This document shows positions 21,209-31,515 of a DNA stretch of 48,826 nt, one piece after another (position 1 is the stretch's first letter; every line of letters starts with the position of its first letter). The position numbers and the translations under genes are program-made. Location: NCBI GenBank assembly GCA_902785575.1, contig CACZZF010000018.1, positions 1 through 48,826 of the forward strand, in the 5' to 3' direction. Origin of the DNA: an uncultured Bacteroidia bacterium (GTDB lineage: Bacteria > Bacteroidota > Bacteroidia > Bacteroidales > UBA932). Under the pieces are notes generated by a model. The model worked only from the letters and a program-made list of their open reading frames with translations, was not told the DNA's origin and searched no databases.

Positions 21209-24196
21209 TTAATTCATCAGGTTACCAAGTTTGGAAAGCCTCATCCGGACATTGTCCAGCACATCGTCAGTTGTCCCAGACGCGGGCTGATACCCGTTGA
21301 GGACACTCTCGAAGGTGGCCTTCGCCTGAGTGTAATTGTCTTGCTCGGCGAAGGAGTCGCCAAGCACTATGAAGGCCTTGGCGAGCCAGTAGTTCTGGCC
21401 GCCAGCCTTTGATGAGAAGTCATATACCTTCTTCTCGACAGTATCATACTTACCCTGGTCGTAAGCGTCCTGGATCAGCATGTAAGCCGCCTCGGCGCCC
21501 TCATTTGTGGAAGGCTTGGAAGCGAGCTGGCTGAATATCTCAAACGCCGCGGTCCTCTCGTTAGTTGAAAGAAGGGACTTAGCCTTGGTGTAGTCAGCTT
21601 CCCTGAGTTCCGCCTCGGTGCTCTTGGAGTCAGACTTGACCTTGTCGGCACATGATATGGCCGAAGTGAAATCGGAAGCCCTGTAAGCCGAACGCATCAT
21701 GCCGACCCTGGCGGTGTGCTTGTTGCCCTCGATCTTGGCCGCGCCAAGCAGAGAGCTGAATCCACCGTAGGCATCCTTGTAACGCTGCATCTCGTAAGAC
21801 AGCCTGGAGAAATTGAGCATCGCTGTCTCAGCGAAAGAAGAACCCGCTGATGAGGCGACCGCCTTCTTGTACCAGTCGCACGCCTGCTCTTTCTTTCCTA
21901 AAGCCCTGTAACTCTCAGCCATGTAGAACTCAGCCTTGCCGGCGTCAGCCCCGGAAGGATAACGCTCAAGATAGTTCTGCAATGCGGCGAGAGCCTTGTT
22001 CCAGTTCTCGGAGAGGTACAGCTGCTCCGCGGCGGCGAAATACATGCTCTCTTTCTCTCCCGCGGTCTTGTCCTTTATGACTCCGACCCTGTCGGCATAA
22101 TCGAGGTACTCATCCGTACGTCCCTCGGTCTGGTATATCGACTCTATAGCGGCGAGGGCGTCATTAGCATATTCAGTACCAGGCATTTCCTCGACGACCC
22201 TCTTGTAATACCCGAGAGCCTTGTCGAACTCGGACATATTGCGGTAGATCATACCCAGCTCGATCAATGTCCTGGCGGATATGGTCTTGTCATCAGTATT
22301 GACACGAAGCTTGTCGAAAGCCTTGATAGCGGCGTCATTGTTGCCGACACCCACATATGCCCTTCCCAGCTCGTACATGGCCTCAGAATAATAAGCGGCG
22401 GAAGGATTGGCCTTCAGAGCCTTCGACAAAGCGTTCACCTTACCGTTCTTGTCTCCGAGAAGGCCGTATGCTATTCCAGCTCTGTAAGCGGGATAAAGGT
22501 TGTCCGAATATGAGAAACGGCGCATGGCATCCTCATATCCCTGGACAGCTGTCTTATAGTCTTTCTTGATGAAGTCGCAGTCAGCGCGGCGCGCCGCGGC
22601 ATCCTCCCCCTCGGAGGGGTTCTTCTCCTGGAGATACTCATCGAACCACTTGGCCGCATTATCGTAATCTCCCATACGGAAGTAGCTGTAAGCCAAGTCA
22701 AAAGGAATAAGCTTACCTTCCGGTTTCCCATCCAGGGCGGAATTGTTGTAAAGCTCCTGGAAGGTCTCCACGGCCTTGTCATACTGGTCTCCACGATAAT
22801 AAGACTCGCCGAGCCAATATCGCGTGAGCTGGTTGAAGGGCTCTCTCTTGTCGGAATAATAACCGGCAGCCTTGAGAAGCGGAACGGCGTCTCTCCAAGA
22901 GCCGTTCTCTATCAGCTGATTAGCGCGCAGGTAATTGGCCCTCATATAGTTGGCCTTCTGGTTATTATCCAGATTATCAATGTTGGCGTAGGCGTCTACG
23001 GCCCCCGCGTAATCATGGTTATAGAGAGAGGCTAAAGCCATATAACTGTAGATCTGGTCACCTTTCTCCTTGCCGGGATATTTGGAGATGTAATCGTCAA
23101 AGACCTTCGGGTTGTTGTTGAGGTCGAAGGAGAGCTTGGCATAGTTGAAATGCGCGTCCTCCTGGATATCAGGATTGTACTTCTGGGCTGAAGCATCCTT
23201 GAAAGCGTCCAGGGCAGCTACCTTGTTGCCAGTCTGGATGTAACTGTAACCGAGCTGGTAATTGGCTATCTGACCGATAGAGTCTGTCCTGCTGGACATC
23301 CTGGAGAAATTATCTATCGCGCCCTTGAAGTCGCCGGTCGAATAAAGGACCGTACCGGCATAGAACCAGTCATCCCGATCCATGTCCAGACGGCTCTGCT
23401 CTATCTTGTCATAAAACTCCTTGGCCTTCCCGGAATCGCCCGTGGCGAGGTATGATTCGGAGATGATCCTGGCCAAGTGGGACTGACGGTCGGCGGGAAC
23501 CTCGTCATACAGTTTCACGCCATTCTTTATGACATAGGCGTAGTCTTTCTGCATGAATCGGCACTCGGTCATGTAATAGTTGGAAATATCCGTGAACCTG
23601 GCGTCCTTCCCAGCCTTCTCGAACCAATTGTACGCTTCCTTGAACTCCTTGCGGGTGTAGTCGATGTAGCCCATCGAATACCTTGAAGGGGCGGTGTAGT
23701 CCGAATACGGCATCTTCTCAGCCTTGGAGAATATGTCCCTGGCCCGGTCCAGATCCCCTTCCTCGAAGAGGGCGTACCCGTGCTTGAACATGTATTCGGC
23801 GACCTGGTCCTTTTCCAGGAGATCGGCGTCAATCTTGTCGAACTCCCCTACCACGGAATCATAATCCTCTTTGTCGAAGAGGTTCAAGCCACGATAGAAA
23901 CGGATCTGGGGGATGAGACGGGAATAGGGACGGGAGCCGATGTACCCGTCAACCATGGTCTCATAACCTTCTTCCTGAAGGCGCACGGCACAAAGGGTCT
24001 TGTAGCCTTCAGCCAGGACATCCCCGGTCTCTGTCGATATCCGGTCGAATATGGTCCCGGCCCGCTCGAACATGCCGTGATTGTAGAGGTCGAGCGCGTG
24101 GCGGAAACTCTCCGTGGTACGGTCCTGGCCATGGAGGAAGACCCCTCCAAGGAGGATCGCGGCGGAAAGCAGCGCCGCTTTAAGTGTTTTGTCCAT
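21209..24196 (-). CDS. Large secreted tetratricopeptide-repeat protein
   Basis: A 995-residue protein made almost wholly of TPR-like helical pairs, from about residue 30 to the end. Examples are YDKAVETFQELY, FDKALGYYKRVVEEMPGTEYA and YTQAKATFESVLNGYQP. A signal peptide without lipobox (MDKTLKAALLSAAILLGGVF, then LHGQD) places it in the periplasm or at the outer membrane. The frame is open to 24241, but Met 24196 starts the signal peptide and follows a -7 box. It precedes the barrel gene by 6 bp, so a periplasmic scaffold for an outer-membrane partner is plausible. No enzymatic motif was seen. Confidence 0.8.
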   Translation of the reverse strand: MDKTLKAALLSAAILLGGVFLHGQDRTTESFRHALDLYNHGMFERAGTIFDRISTETGDVLAEGYKTLCAVRLQEEGYETMVDGYIGSRPYSRLIPQIRFYRGLNLFDKEDYDSVVGEFDKIDADLLEKDQVAEYMFKHGYALFEEGDLDRARDIFSKAEKMPYSDYTAPSRYSMGYIDYTRKEFKEAYNWFEKAGKDARFTDISNYYMTECRFMQKDYAYVIKNGVKLYDEVPADRQSHLARIISESYLATGDSGKAKEFYDKIEQSRLDMDRDDWFYAGTVLYSTGDFKGAIDNFSRMSSRTDSIGQIANYQLGYSYIQTGNKVAALDAFKDASAQKYNPDIQEDAHFNYAKLSFDLNNNPKVFDDYISKYPGKEKGDQIYSYMALASLYNHDYAGAVDAYANIDNLDNNQKANYMRANYLRANQLIENGSWRDAVPLLKAAGYYSDKREPFNQLTRYWLGESYYRGDQYDKAVETFQELYNNSALDGKPEGKLIPFDLAYSYFRMGDYDNAAKWFDEYLQEKNPSEGEDAAARRADCDFIKKDYKTAVQGYEDAMRRFSYSDNLYPAYRAGIAYGLLGDKNGKVNALSKALKANPSAAYYSEAMYELGRAYVGVGNNDAAIKAFDKLRVNTDDKTISARTLIELGMIYRNMSEFDKALGYYKRVVEEMPGTEYANDALAAIESIYQTEGRTDEYLDYADRVGVIKDKTAGEKESMYFAAAEQLYLSENWNKALAALQNYLERYPSGADAGKAEFYMAESYRALGKKEQACDWYKKAVASSAGSSFAETAMLNFSRLSYEMQRYKDAYGGFSSLLGAAKIEGNKHTARVGMMRSAYRASDFTSAISCADKVKSDSKSTEAELREADYTKAKSLLSTNERTAAFEIFSQLASKPSTNEGAEAAYMLIQDAYDQGKYDTVEKKVYDFSSKAGGQNYWLAKAFIVLGDSFAEQDNYTQAKATFESVLNGYQPASGTTDDVLDNVRMRLSKLGNLMN

Positions 24197-24223
24197 AACG
24201 ATATCTTGCGAAAGTTTATAGTT

Positions 24224-24231
24224 CAAAGTTA
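24224..24231 (-). promoter_or_regulatory. -7 box (TAACTTTG) of the TPR-barrel operon
   Basis: TAACTTTG on the minus strand matches TAnnTTTG and ends 27 bp before the ATG at 24196. It lies in the divergent interval shared with ftsE. A -33 element at proper spacing is not evident. Confidence 0.45.
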
Positions 24232-24270
24232 CAATCCACAAATTTACTCATAATACTCAAAAAAAAGAAG

Positions 24271-24278
24271 TATATTTG
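24271..24278 (+). promoter_or_regulatory. -7 box (TATATTTG) of ftsE
   Basis: TATATTTG matches TAnnTTTG and ends 7 nt before the ftsE ATG (24286), predicting a leaderless or nearly leaderless message. It is preceded by an A-rich tract (eight A in a row). Confidence 0.55.
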
Positions 24279-24285
24279 TACAATC

Positions 24286-25020
24286 ATGGAAGATAAAGCA
24301 ATACAAACAACAAAAAACGAGCCGCTTGTCTCCTTTAAAGGAGCCGATATCCTTGGTGGAGACAATGTTGTCATCTATGGTCTTGACATGGAGGTGAGAA
24401 CCGGCGACTTCGTCTATATTGTGGGCAAGGTCGGTACCGGCAAGACCTCTATAATCCGGACAATGATTGGAGAGAGTCCCCTCCGCAAAGGGTTCGGAGA
24501 AGTCTGCGGGTTCAAGCTGAACGGTTTGAAAGAGAAAGACATACCTTACCTCAGACGAAAAGTTGGCGTAGTCTTCCAGGATTTCCAGCTGCTGATGGAC
24601 AGGACGGTCGAGGAGAACCTTGATTTCGTGTTGAAGGCGACCGGATGGAAGGACAAGAACGCGGCCGACAAACGGATCAGGGCCGTCCTTGAGGATGTGG
24701 GGATGATCCACAAGGCCCACAAGATGCCTCACCAGCTTTCCGGAGGTGAGCAGCAGAGGGTCGCCATCGCAAGGTCCCTCCTTAACAAACCCAGTGTTAT
24801 CATAGCAGACGAGCCAACCGGCAACCTCGACAATGAGACCGCCGACGGCATCATGAAGCTTCTCACCGGCATCAACAAGGAAGATGGGACCGCGATCATC
24901 ATGGTCACCCACAACAGGGGCATATTCGAAAAATATCACGGCAGGGTTTTCGTCTGCAAGGATGAAGGCTGTCATGAGAACCTCAACGATGAGGTGATCG
25001 ACCTCGCGCTAACCATCTGA
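24286..25020 (+). CDS. ftsE: Cell-division ABC transporter ATP-binding protein FtsE
   Basis: A 244-residue ABC ATPase which, with FtsX, regulates septal peptidoglycan hydrolases. Walker A is GKVGTGKTS, the Q-loop VFQDFQLL, the signature [14 protein letters not shown], Walker [14 protein letters not shown] and the switch His MVTHNRGI. The C-terminal [14 protein letters not shown] resembles Bacteroidota FtsE. ftsX is not adjacent, as in many Bacteroidota. A generic LolD-type ATPase is the alternative. nth follows after a single base. Confidence 0.85.
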   Translation: MEDKAIQTTKNEPLVSFKGADILGGDNVVIYGLDMEVRTGDFVYIVGKVGTGKTSIIRTMIGESPLRKGFGEVCGFKLNGLKEKDIPYLRRKVGVVFQDFQLLMDRTVEENLDFVLKATGWKDKNAADKRIRAVLEDVGMIHKAHKMPHQLSGGEQQRVAIARSLLNKPSVIIADEPTGNLDNETADGIMKLLTGINKEDGTAIIMVTHNRGIFEKYHGRVFVCKDEGCHENLNDEVIDLALTI

Positions 25021-25021
25021 G

Positions 25022-25669
25022 ATGCTCAAGAAAGACAGATATTCAAAGATTCTGGCCTGGTTTGAGGAGAACCAGCCGCTTCCTACGACCGAGCTTCACC
25101 ATGACTCGCCTTTCCATCTGCTCATAGCTGTCATACTCAGCGCGCAGTGTACGGACAGGAGGGTGAATATGGTGGTTCCGCCTCTGTTTGAGCGGTTTCC
25201 AAACCCGGAGGATCTGGCCAAAGCATCGTTTGATGAGGTGTACCAGTATGTGAAGAGCGTTTCATACCCCAATTCCAAGGCTCTCCACCTTATCCAGATG
25301 GCCGAGAAACTGGTCTCCGATTTCGAATCTGAGGTTCCTTCGGATATCGATCAGCTCATGAGCCTCCCCGGAGTGGGCAGGAAAACCGCAAATGTCATTG
25401 CTTCGATAGTCTACGACAAGCCGGTGATAGCGGTGGACACCCATGTGTTCAGGGTATCCCATAGGTTGGGTCTTTCCGACGGGAAGACTGTGGAAGCTGT
25501 CGGCAAGGAGCTTGAGAAGAACATCCCGGAACACCAGCGGGCCAAATCGCACCATTGGCTCATACTCCACGGGCGCTACATCTGCGTGGCCAGGAAGCCA
25601 AAATGCCAGGAATGCCCATTGAAGGACTGGTGCAGGGAATATGAAAGGGAAAACAGGAAAATCATTTAA
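25022..25669 (+). CDS. nth: Endonuclease III
   Basis: A 215-residue DNA glycosylase/AP lyase that removes oxidised pyrimidines. The helix-hairpin-helix LPGVGRKTANV contains the catalytic Lys. The catalytic Asp is in AVDTHVFRVSHRLGL, and the [4Fe-4S] cluster motif C-x6-C-x2-C-x5-C is at the end (CVARKPKCQECPLKDWC). Length is typical. It starts one base after the ftsE stop and leads by 19 bp into gpmA. Confidence 0.95.
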   Translation: MLKKDRYSKILAWFEENQPLPTTELHHDSPFHLLIAVILSAQCTDRRVNMVVPPLFERFPNPEDLAKASFDEVYQYVKSVSYPNSKALHLIQMAEKLVSDFESEVPSDIDQLMSLPGVGRKTANVIASIVYDKPVIAVDTHVFRVSHRLGLSDGKTVEAVGKELEKNIPEHQRAKSHHWLILHGRYICVARKPKCQECPLKDWCREYERENRKII

Positions 25670-25688
25670 CTTTTAATTAATCAATAAC

Positions 25689-26435
25689 ATGAAGAGAATC
25701 GTACTTATCCGTCACGGCGAGAGCCAGTGGAACAAGGAGAACAGGTTCACAGGGTGGACCAACGTTGATTTGAGTGAGAAAGGTGTCCAGGAAGCTTTTG
25801 ATGCCGGCAAGATCTTGAAAGAGAACGGCTTCACCTTCGAGGTGGCCTACACATCCTATCTCAAGAGAGCTATCAAGACCCTCAACAATGTCCTCGACTC
25901 CATGGATCTCGACTGGATCCCCGTGAAGAAGACTTGGAGACTCAATGAGAAGCACTATGGTATGCTTCAGGGGCTCAACAAGGCAGAGACCGCTCAGAAA
26001 TACGGTGACGAGCAGGTGCTCATCTGGCGCCGTAGCTTCGACATCGCTCCGCACAACCTTCCTGAGGATGATCCTAACAGCGCCACAAGAGATCCCCGCT
26101 ACGCTGCTGTCCCCGACGAGTATATCCCTCGTACCGAGGCTCTAAAAGAGTGCATCGAGAGGGTTATGCCTTACTGGGAGTGCGAGATATTCCCCGCCCT
26201 CAAGGAGCACGACAACATCGTTGTGGTCGCCCACGGCAACAGCCTCCGCGGCGTCGTGAAGCACCTCAAGGGTATCTCCGACACTGACATCGTGAAGCTG
26301 AATATACCTACCGCGACTCCTTATGTTTTCGAGTTCGACGACAATCTGAAGCTCGTGAACGACTACTACCTCGCTGATCCCGAGGAGCTTAAGCGCAAGC
26401 AGGAGGCGGTCGCCAACCAAGGTAAGGCAAAATAA
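25689..26435 (+). CDS. gpmA: 2,3-bisphosphoglycerate-dependent phosphoglycerate mutase
   Basis: The 248-residue glycolytic enzyme that interconverts 3- and 2-phosphoglycerate. The phospho-accepting His9 is in [18 protein letters not shown]; the second catalytic pair is in [13 protein letters not shown] and [25 protein letters not shown] and the flexible C-terminal tail are usual for the dPGM type. It is part of the ftsE-to-flippase plus-strand run. Confidence 0.96.
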   Translation: MKRIVLIRHGESQWNKENRFTGWTNVDLSEKGVQEAFDAGKILKENGFTFEVAYTSYLKRAIKTLNNVLDSMDLDWIPVKKTWRLNEKHYGMLQGLNKAETAQKYGDEQVLIWRRSFDIAPHNLPEDDPNSATRDPRYAAVPDEYIPRTEALKECIERVMPYWECEIFPALKEHDNIVVVAHGNSLRGVVKHLKGISDTDIVKLNIPTATPYVFEFDDNLKLVNDYYLADPEELKRKQEAVANQGKAK

Positions 26436-26447
26436 TCACCCGACGTC

Positions 26448-27665
26448 ATGCCCGGAATATCCAAACGCGGGATCGAGGTTCCCGCCTCTCCTATCAGGAA
26501 ACTGACCCCTTTTGCCGATGCCGCGAAAGCCAGCGGGGCGAAGGTCTACCATCTCAACATAGGCCAGCCTGACCTGCCGACTCCTAAGAAAGCGCTCGAC
26601 GCTTTGAAGCGGATTGACAGGACAACCCTTGAATACAGCCCCAGCAATGGTATCAAGCCGTTGAGGGACAGGCTTGTAGGTTATTACGCCAAATTCGGGA
26701 TAAACGTTTCCGAGAAGGAGATAATTGTCACAAGCGGCGGATCTGAGGCCTTGTTACTGACCTTCATGACCTGCCTGGATCCGGGCGACGAGATCATTAT
26801 GACCGAGCCGGGATATGCCAACTACATCTCGTTCGCTGTCACGGCCGGTGTGACTATCAAGACTGTCACATCCAAGATCGAGGACGGCTTCGCCCTGCCG
26901 TCAGTGGAGGATTTCGAAAGAGCCATCACGGACAGGACGAAGGCGATCCTGATCTGCAATCCCAACAATCCCACAGGGTATCTATATTCCGAGGAAGAGC
27001 TTTACAGGCTTAGGGATATAGTATTGAACCACAATTTGTTCCTTATTTCGGACGAGGTCTACAGGGAGTTCCGTTACACAGACGCCCCGTATCTTTCCGC
27101 CTTATGTCTTCCGGGAATAGAGGACAATGTGGTCGTGGTTGACTCCGTGTCAAAAAGATATTCCGAGTGCGGAATCAGGGTCGGCATGATAGTTAGCCAT
27201 AACAGCATGTTCATGACCTCGGTGATGAAGTTCTGCCAGGCCCGTCTCAGTCCTCCTCTTTTGGGACAGATCGTGGCCGAGGCCTCTATCGAAGGTACGG
27301 AGGAGTATTCCAAAGAATGCTTCGAGGAGTACCGTAGCAGGAGAGACTTTTTCATCGATGGCCTCAACAAGATTCCGGGCGTGTATTCCCCGATGCCGAA
27401 AGGAGCATTCTACACTGTGCTTTCCCTACCGGTCGACAATGCGGAGGACTTCTGCAAATGGTGTCTCGAGACATTCCGCTACAAGGACGAGGGCACTCCT
27501 GCCGGTTTTACTGGTGAGACTGTGATGATGGCCCCAGCGGCGGGATTCTACAGCACTCCCGGCCTGGGTAAGAACCAGGTCAGGATGGCTTACGTGTTGA
27601 AGAAAGAAGACCTCGCCAGGGCTTTGCTCGTGCTTGAGAAAGCTCTGGAAGCCTATAACGCTTAA
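26448..27665 (+). CDS. Class I/II PLP aminotransferase (AspC-like)
   Basis: A 405-residue fold-type I aminotransferase. LNIGQPDLPTP, EYSPSNGIKPLRD, ICNPNNPTGYLYS (substrate carboxylate and PLP contact), LISDEVYREF and SVSKRYSECGIRVG with the Schiff-base Lys236 are all present, and the C-terminal MAYVLKKEDLARAL carries the substrate Arg region. Aspartate or aromatic amino acid transamination is likely, but substrate choice cannot be read. It is 12 bp after gpmA and 13 bp before the M1 peptidase. Confidence 0.9.
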   Translation: MPGISKRGIEVPASPIRKLTPFADAAKASGAKVYHLNIGQPDLPTPKKALDALKRIDRTTLEYSPSNGIKPLRDRLVGYYAKFGINVSEKEIIVTSGGSEALLLTFMTCLDPGDEIIMTEPGYANYISFAVTAGVTIKTVTSKIEDGFALPSVEDFERAITDRTKAILICNPNNPTGYLYSEEELYRLRDIVLNHNLFLISDEVYREFRYTDAPYLSALCLPGIEDNVVVVDSVSKRYSECGIRVGMIVSHNSMFMTSVMKFCQARLSPPLLGQIVAEASIEGTEEYSKECFEEYRSRRDFFIDGLNKIPGVYSPMPKGAFYTVLSLPVDNAEDFCKWCLETFRYKDEGTPAGFTGETVMMAPAAGFYSTPGLGKNQVRMAYVLKKEDLARALLVLEKALEAYNA

Positions 27666-27678
27666 GAGTCTTTCCATT

Positions 27679-29961
27679 ATGCTCCTGAAGATCATCCGGC
27701 CGCTGGTTTTAGCGGCGATTGTGGCGTTCCTGACCCCCGGTTGTGACATCAGGAGCGAAAAGTATTCAGCACTGGTTGAACCCGGGGTGTCAGCCTCACT
27801 GGCCGACCTCAGAAGGGATTTGATCTCAGATGTATCGTATAGAATCACCCTCTCTGTCCCTTCCGAAAAAGATTCATCCATAACCGGCCATGAGACGGTC
27901 TCTTTCCATTCATCCTCAAGAGCTTCCATACCTTTGGACTTCACCCGATCTGAAGATGAGCACATAATACTTCGGGCGAAAAAAGGGACCAACTCTTTCG
28001 ACCTGGATTTCGTGTCTGACAACAGGTTCCTGAACCGGAATGAAGAATATCTCTACAGTCTTTTCGTCCCGGCTCACGCGAGGAGCGTTTTCCCATGCTT
28101 TGACCAGCCTGACTTGAAAGCCAGGTTCACTTTATCCCTTGAGGTTCCGGAAGACTGGACCGCCGTTTCCAACACCGCCGCGACAGACACTGTCCTCCTG
28201 GAGGGAGGCAGGAAACGTATTGATTTCGCCCAGACAGAACCTGTCAGCACGTATCTGTTCGCTTTCGTGGCGGGAAAATGGAGCAAGGCGACCTCAACTG
28301 TCCAAGGAAGGGATATGAACGTGTATTACAGGGAGACCGATCCGGACAAGATCGCCCAGATACCGGACATATTCAATGAAGTCGGGCAGGCGCTCACTTG
28401 GATGGAAGACTTCACCGGAATCCGGATGCCATTCAGCAAATATGATTTCGTGGTGGTTCCCAACTTCCAATTCGGAGGAATGGAGCATCCGGGATCAATC
28501 CTCTACAATGAGAGGACCATGTTCCTCGGCAAGTCACCAACTCCTGACGAGAGGCTCGCAAGAATGAAACTGATCTCCCATGAGACAGCTCATTTGTGGT
28601 TCGGAGACCTGGTGACCATGCGTTGGTTCGACGAGGTCTGGACCAAGGAAGTCTTTGCCAACCATCTCGCGGCCAAGATGGTCGAACCGATGTTTCCCGG
28701 AATCAACCACGAGCTGAGCTGGCTCAAAGGATACCTCGCCCTCGCGATGGACGAGGAGAGGACGGAAGGCGCGACAGCCATCAGACAGGACCTTCCCAAC
28801 CTGGCGGACGCCGGCCTGATCTACAACAACATGGTCTACGACAAGGCCCCTGTGATGATGCGGATGCTTGAGGAGTATATCGGTCCGGAGGCGTTTCACG
28901 AGAGTTTGAAAGCCTACCTTGCCCGGTATTCATACTCCAACGCCACCTGGGATGACCTCGTGGATGTCTTGGATGCTCATAGCGACAAGGATGTCAAGTC
29001 ATTCAGCGAGTCCTGGGTAAATGAGAGGCGGGGTGGCGACATGATGGGAACCCTTAAATCATTCTCAGACCAAAGCAAGTACCAGGATATTGAACCCGAG
29101 ACCATCAGGGAGGCCAAGATTTTACTGGCCAAAGAGGGTTTTCTCGCGGGAAAGACCACCACGGCAAAGTACCTCGACATGCTTCTTGGCGCTCTGGAGG
29201 CCGAGACAAATCCTCTGATAGCATCCACCATTGTCTCAGCTATAAGGACTCCGCTTCTTGATCTCGAGGGTGACAGGTCCGCGCCTGAGGCAAGGCTGCT
29301 GAAGATGGCGTCCAGCCACGCCCTGGAGCCCTGCCGGCTACAATTGAAGCGCCTCCTGGCCTCCTGCGGGACGAGTCCGGCGGTCACGGACGCGGTATAT
29401 GACATATGGGCGGCAGAAAAGGATAAAGGCCTTACTGTCAACGACTATATCTCGTTCGCTTGCCAGCTGGCGATCCGAATGCCAGAAAAGGCTGAAGAGA
29501 TCATTGGAATCCAAAGGAGCAGGCTGGACGGCAGCGACCCTTCAAGGTCTTACAACAAGAACAATCTCGAACATCTAGACTTTGTGTCAAGGGCCGCCCT
29601 TCCTGATTTGGAGACACAAGACGCGGTGTTTGAGGAACTTCTCACTCCTCAAGGGAGGGTCGTTGAGCCATGGGCATCCGAGGCTCTCGGTTATCTCAAT
29701 CATTTCCTCAGGGAGTCTTCCTCCATCAAATACATCAGGCCGGCTCTAGACGCTCTGCTAGAGGTCAAGGCCACAGGAGACATATTCTTCCCCGGGAACT
29801 GGTGCGGGGCGCTTTTAGGTGGCCACTCATCAGCCCAGGCGCTCAAAGAATTGGACTCTTTCCTTGAAGACAACCCTGATTATCCTCAACTTCTAAAGAA
29901 TAAGATTCTAGTGGCGGCATACGGATTGCAGCGGGCTAATAGCGTCAAGTCACTTAACTAG
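27679..29961 (+). CDS. M1 family aminopeptidase lipoprotein
   Basis: A 760-residue zinc aminopeptidase exported as a lipoprotein (lipobox L-T-P-G-C, Cys21). The zinc site is HETAH (His301, Glu302, His305) with the third ligand Glu324 in WTKEVFA. The substrate-binding motif reads GGMEHPG where the family usually has GAMEN. An N-terminal beta domain and a C-terminal helical ERAP1-like domain flank it. The frame is open from 27634, but ATG 27679 begins the signal peptide and avoids overlap with the aminotransferase. It probably trims peptides in the periplasm or at the outer membrane. Confidence 0.9.
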   Translation: MLLKIIRPLVLAAIVAFLTPGCDIRSEKYSALVEPGVSASLADLRRDLISDVSYRITLSVPSEKDSSITGHETVSFHSSSRASIPLDFTRSEDEHIILRAKKGTNSFDLDFVSDNRFLNRNEEYLYSLFVPAHARSVFPCFDQPDLKARFTLSLEVPEDWTAVSNTAATDTVLLEGGRKRIDFAQTEPVSTYLFAFVAGKWSKATSTVQGRDMNVYYRETDPDKIAQIPDIFNEVGQALTWMEDFTGIRMPFSKYDFVVVPNFQFGGMEHPGSILYNERTMFLGKSPTPDERLARMKLISHETAHLWFGDLVTMRWFDEVWTKEVFANHLAAKMVEPMFPGINHELSWLKGYLALAMDEERTEGATAIRQDLPNLADAGLIYNNMVYDKAPVMMRMLEEYIGPEAFHESLKAYLARYSYSNATWDDLVDVLDAHSDKDVKSFSESWVNERRGGDMMGTLKSFSDQSKYQDIEPETIREAKILLAKEGFLAGKTTTAKYLDMLLGALEAETNPLIASTIVSAIRTPLLDLEGDRSAPEARLLKMASSHALEPCRLQLKRLLASCGTSPAVTDAVYDIWAAEKDKGLTVNDYISFACQLAIRMPEKAEEIIGIQRSRLDGSDPSRSYNKNNLEHLDFVSRAALPDLETQDAVFEELLTPQGRVVEPWASEALGYLNHFLRESSSIKYIRPALDALLEVKATGDIFFPGNWCGALLGGHSSAQALKELDSFLEDNPDYPQLLKNKILVAAYGLQRANSVKSLN

Positions 29962-29982
29962 CATCTCTAAAACTAAAGGGAA

Positions 29983-31470
29983 ATGGCGAATCTGAAATCC
30001 CTGGCGAAAGACACGGCGATATACGGTCTGAGCAGCATCATAGGAAGGTTCCTGAACTACCTTCTGGTTCCCATATATACTTATGTGATAAATGCTTCCA
30101 GCGGAGGCTACGGCGTGGTCACCAACCTTTACGCCTACACCGCCCTGCTCCTGGTGATTCTGACGTATGGGATGGAGACCACCTTCTTCAGGTTCTCCAA
30201 CAAGGAGGGAGAGAACTCCGACAAGGTGTATTCGACGATACTAACCGCTGTTCTGACCACTTCCGTCTTGTTCATGGCCTTGGTCATCGGCTTTATTAGG
30301 CCGATCTCGACAGCCATGGGCTACCCGGACCATCCCGACTACATATGGACTATGGCTCTGACGGTCGCGATCGACGCCTTCCAGTGCATCCCGTATTCAT
30401 ACTTGCGATACAAAAAACGCCCGATTAAATTCGCCGCCCTGAAATTAGGGTTCATATTTCTGAACATTTTCCTGAATCTCACTTACTTCGTGTTCCTGCC
30501 GAAGCTGGGGCTCAACCCGTTCGGTATCTATGAAAACGGGATCCAGGTCGGATGGGTATTCTACATCAACCTCTTCTGCACGGCGTTCATGACCCTGTTC
30601 TTCATTGAGGAACTTAAGGGTTTCAAGCACGGATTCGACTGGGGTCTTATGAAGCGGATGCTTTCATACAGCTGGCCGATCCTGGTGCTCGGAATCGCCG
30701 GCATCCTCAATCAAACCGCCTCGCAGATCATGTTTCCCAAGGTCTACAAGGGCCCGGACGGTGACGTCCAGTTGGGAATATATGGGGCCTGCATAAAGAT
30801 CGCGATGATAATGGCGATGATAACCCAGGCTTTCCGATACGCCTATGAGCCGTTCGTGTTCGGAAGCTCCTCAGAAAGAGACAGTAAAGAGACCTACGCC
30901 AAGGCGATGAAGTATTTCATAATCTTCACGTTACTGGCTTTTCTCTGCGTCATAGGCTTCATGGACATCCTCAAGTACATAATCGGAGAGGACTACCGCG
31001 TCGGTCTGAAGGTTGTCCCGATCGTGATGGTGGCGGAGATCCTGATGGGTGTGTTTTTCAACCTCTCGTTCTGGTACAAACTGACCGACCAGACTCTATG
31101 GGGTGCCTTATTCTCTGGGATAGGCTGCCTTGTGTTATTCGCCATCAACTTCATCTTCATTCCGAAAATTGGTTACATGGCTTGCGCCTGGGCAGGAGTC
31201 GGAGGCTACGGCACCGCCACCCTGCTTTCATATTTCGTGGGACAGAAGAAATACAAGATCGACTATCCTTTGGTGGACATCCTGATCTACTGCATTGTGG
31301 CGGCGATTCTTTATGCCGGTATGGTTGTGGCGAACAATCACTTAAACACGTGGGTGGCACTTGCGGTCAATGTACTGCTCATCCTCGTCTTCTGCGCCCT
31401 CATCGCCTGGCGTGACTTTCCACTCTCTTCCCTCCCCGTCGTCGGAAAATATTTCCGGAAACATGTCTGA
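29983..31470 (+). CDS. Polysaccharide/lipid flippase (MOP superfamily)
   Basis: A 495-residue membrane protein with about 14 hydrophobic helices, of the Wzx/MurJ-like oligosaccharide flippase group (PF01943/PF14667 type). It begins LAKDTAIYGLSSIIGRFLNYLLVPIYTYV, the conserved first helix of this family. The run ends with a soluble tail containing SLPVVGKYFRK. An AAAGGGAA sequence precedes ATG 29983. No glycosyltransferase cluster is adjacent, so the carried lipid-linked glycan is unknown. A 27-bp repeat starts 3 bp after its stop. Confidence 0.88.
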   Translation: MANLKSLAKDTAIYGLSSIIGRFLNYLLVPIYTYVINASSGGYGVVTNLYAYTALLLVILTYGMETTFFRFSNKEGENSDKVYSTILTAVLTTSVLFMALVIGFIRPISTAMGYPDHPDYIWTMALTVAIDAFQCIPYSYLRYKKRPIKFAALKLGFIFLNIFLNLTYFVFLPKLGLNPFGIYENGIQVGWVFYINLFCTAFMTLFFIEELKGFKHGFDWGLMKRMLSYSWPILVLGIAGILNQTASQIMFPKVYKGPDGDVQLGIYGACIKIAMIMAMITQAFRYAYEPFVFGSSSERDSKETYAKAMKYFIIFTLLAFLCVIGFMDILKYIIGEDYRVGLKVVPIVMVAEILMGVFFNLSFWYKLTDQTLWGALFSGIGCLVLFAINFIFIPKIGYMACAWAGVGGYGTATLLSYFVGQKKYKIDYPLVDILIYCIVAAILYAGMVVANNHLNTWVALAVNVLLILVFCALIAWRDFPLSSLPVVGKYFRKHV

Positions 31471-31473
31471 TCC

Positions 31474-31500
31474 TGTCATTCTGAGCGAAGCGAAGAATCT
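31474..31500 (+). repeat. 27-bp interspersed repeat, copy B
   Basis: Identical over 27 bases to copy A (16035-16061, minus strand), with core GAGCGAAGCGA. It lies between the flippase stop and the toxin-antitoxin pair, again in the sense orientation of the upstream gene. Confidence 0.75.
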
Positions 31501-31515
31501 TTGTTTTGTTCTTTC

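Noticed and set aside
22586..22597. Perfect 12-bp palindrome GCGGCGCGCCGC in the TPR gene, near a CCCCTC/GAGGGG pair
   Set aside because: It lacks the GCGAAGCG core, the arms are short, and the encoded residues fit the helix of a TPR without an insertion. Probably chance in G+C-rich codons.
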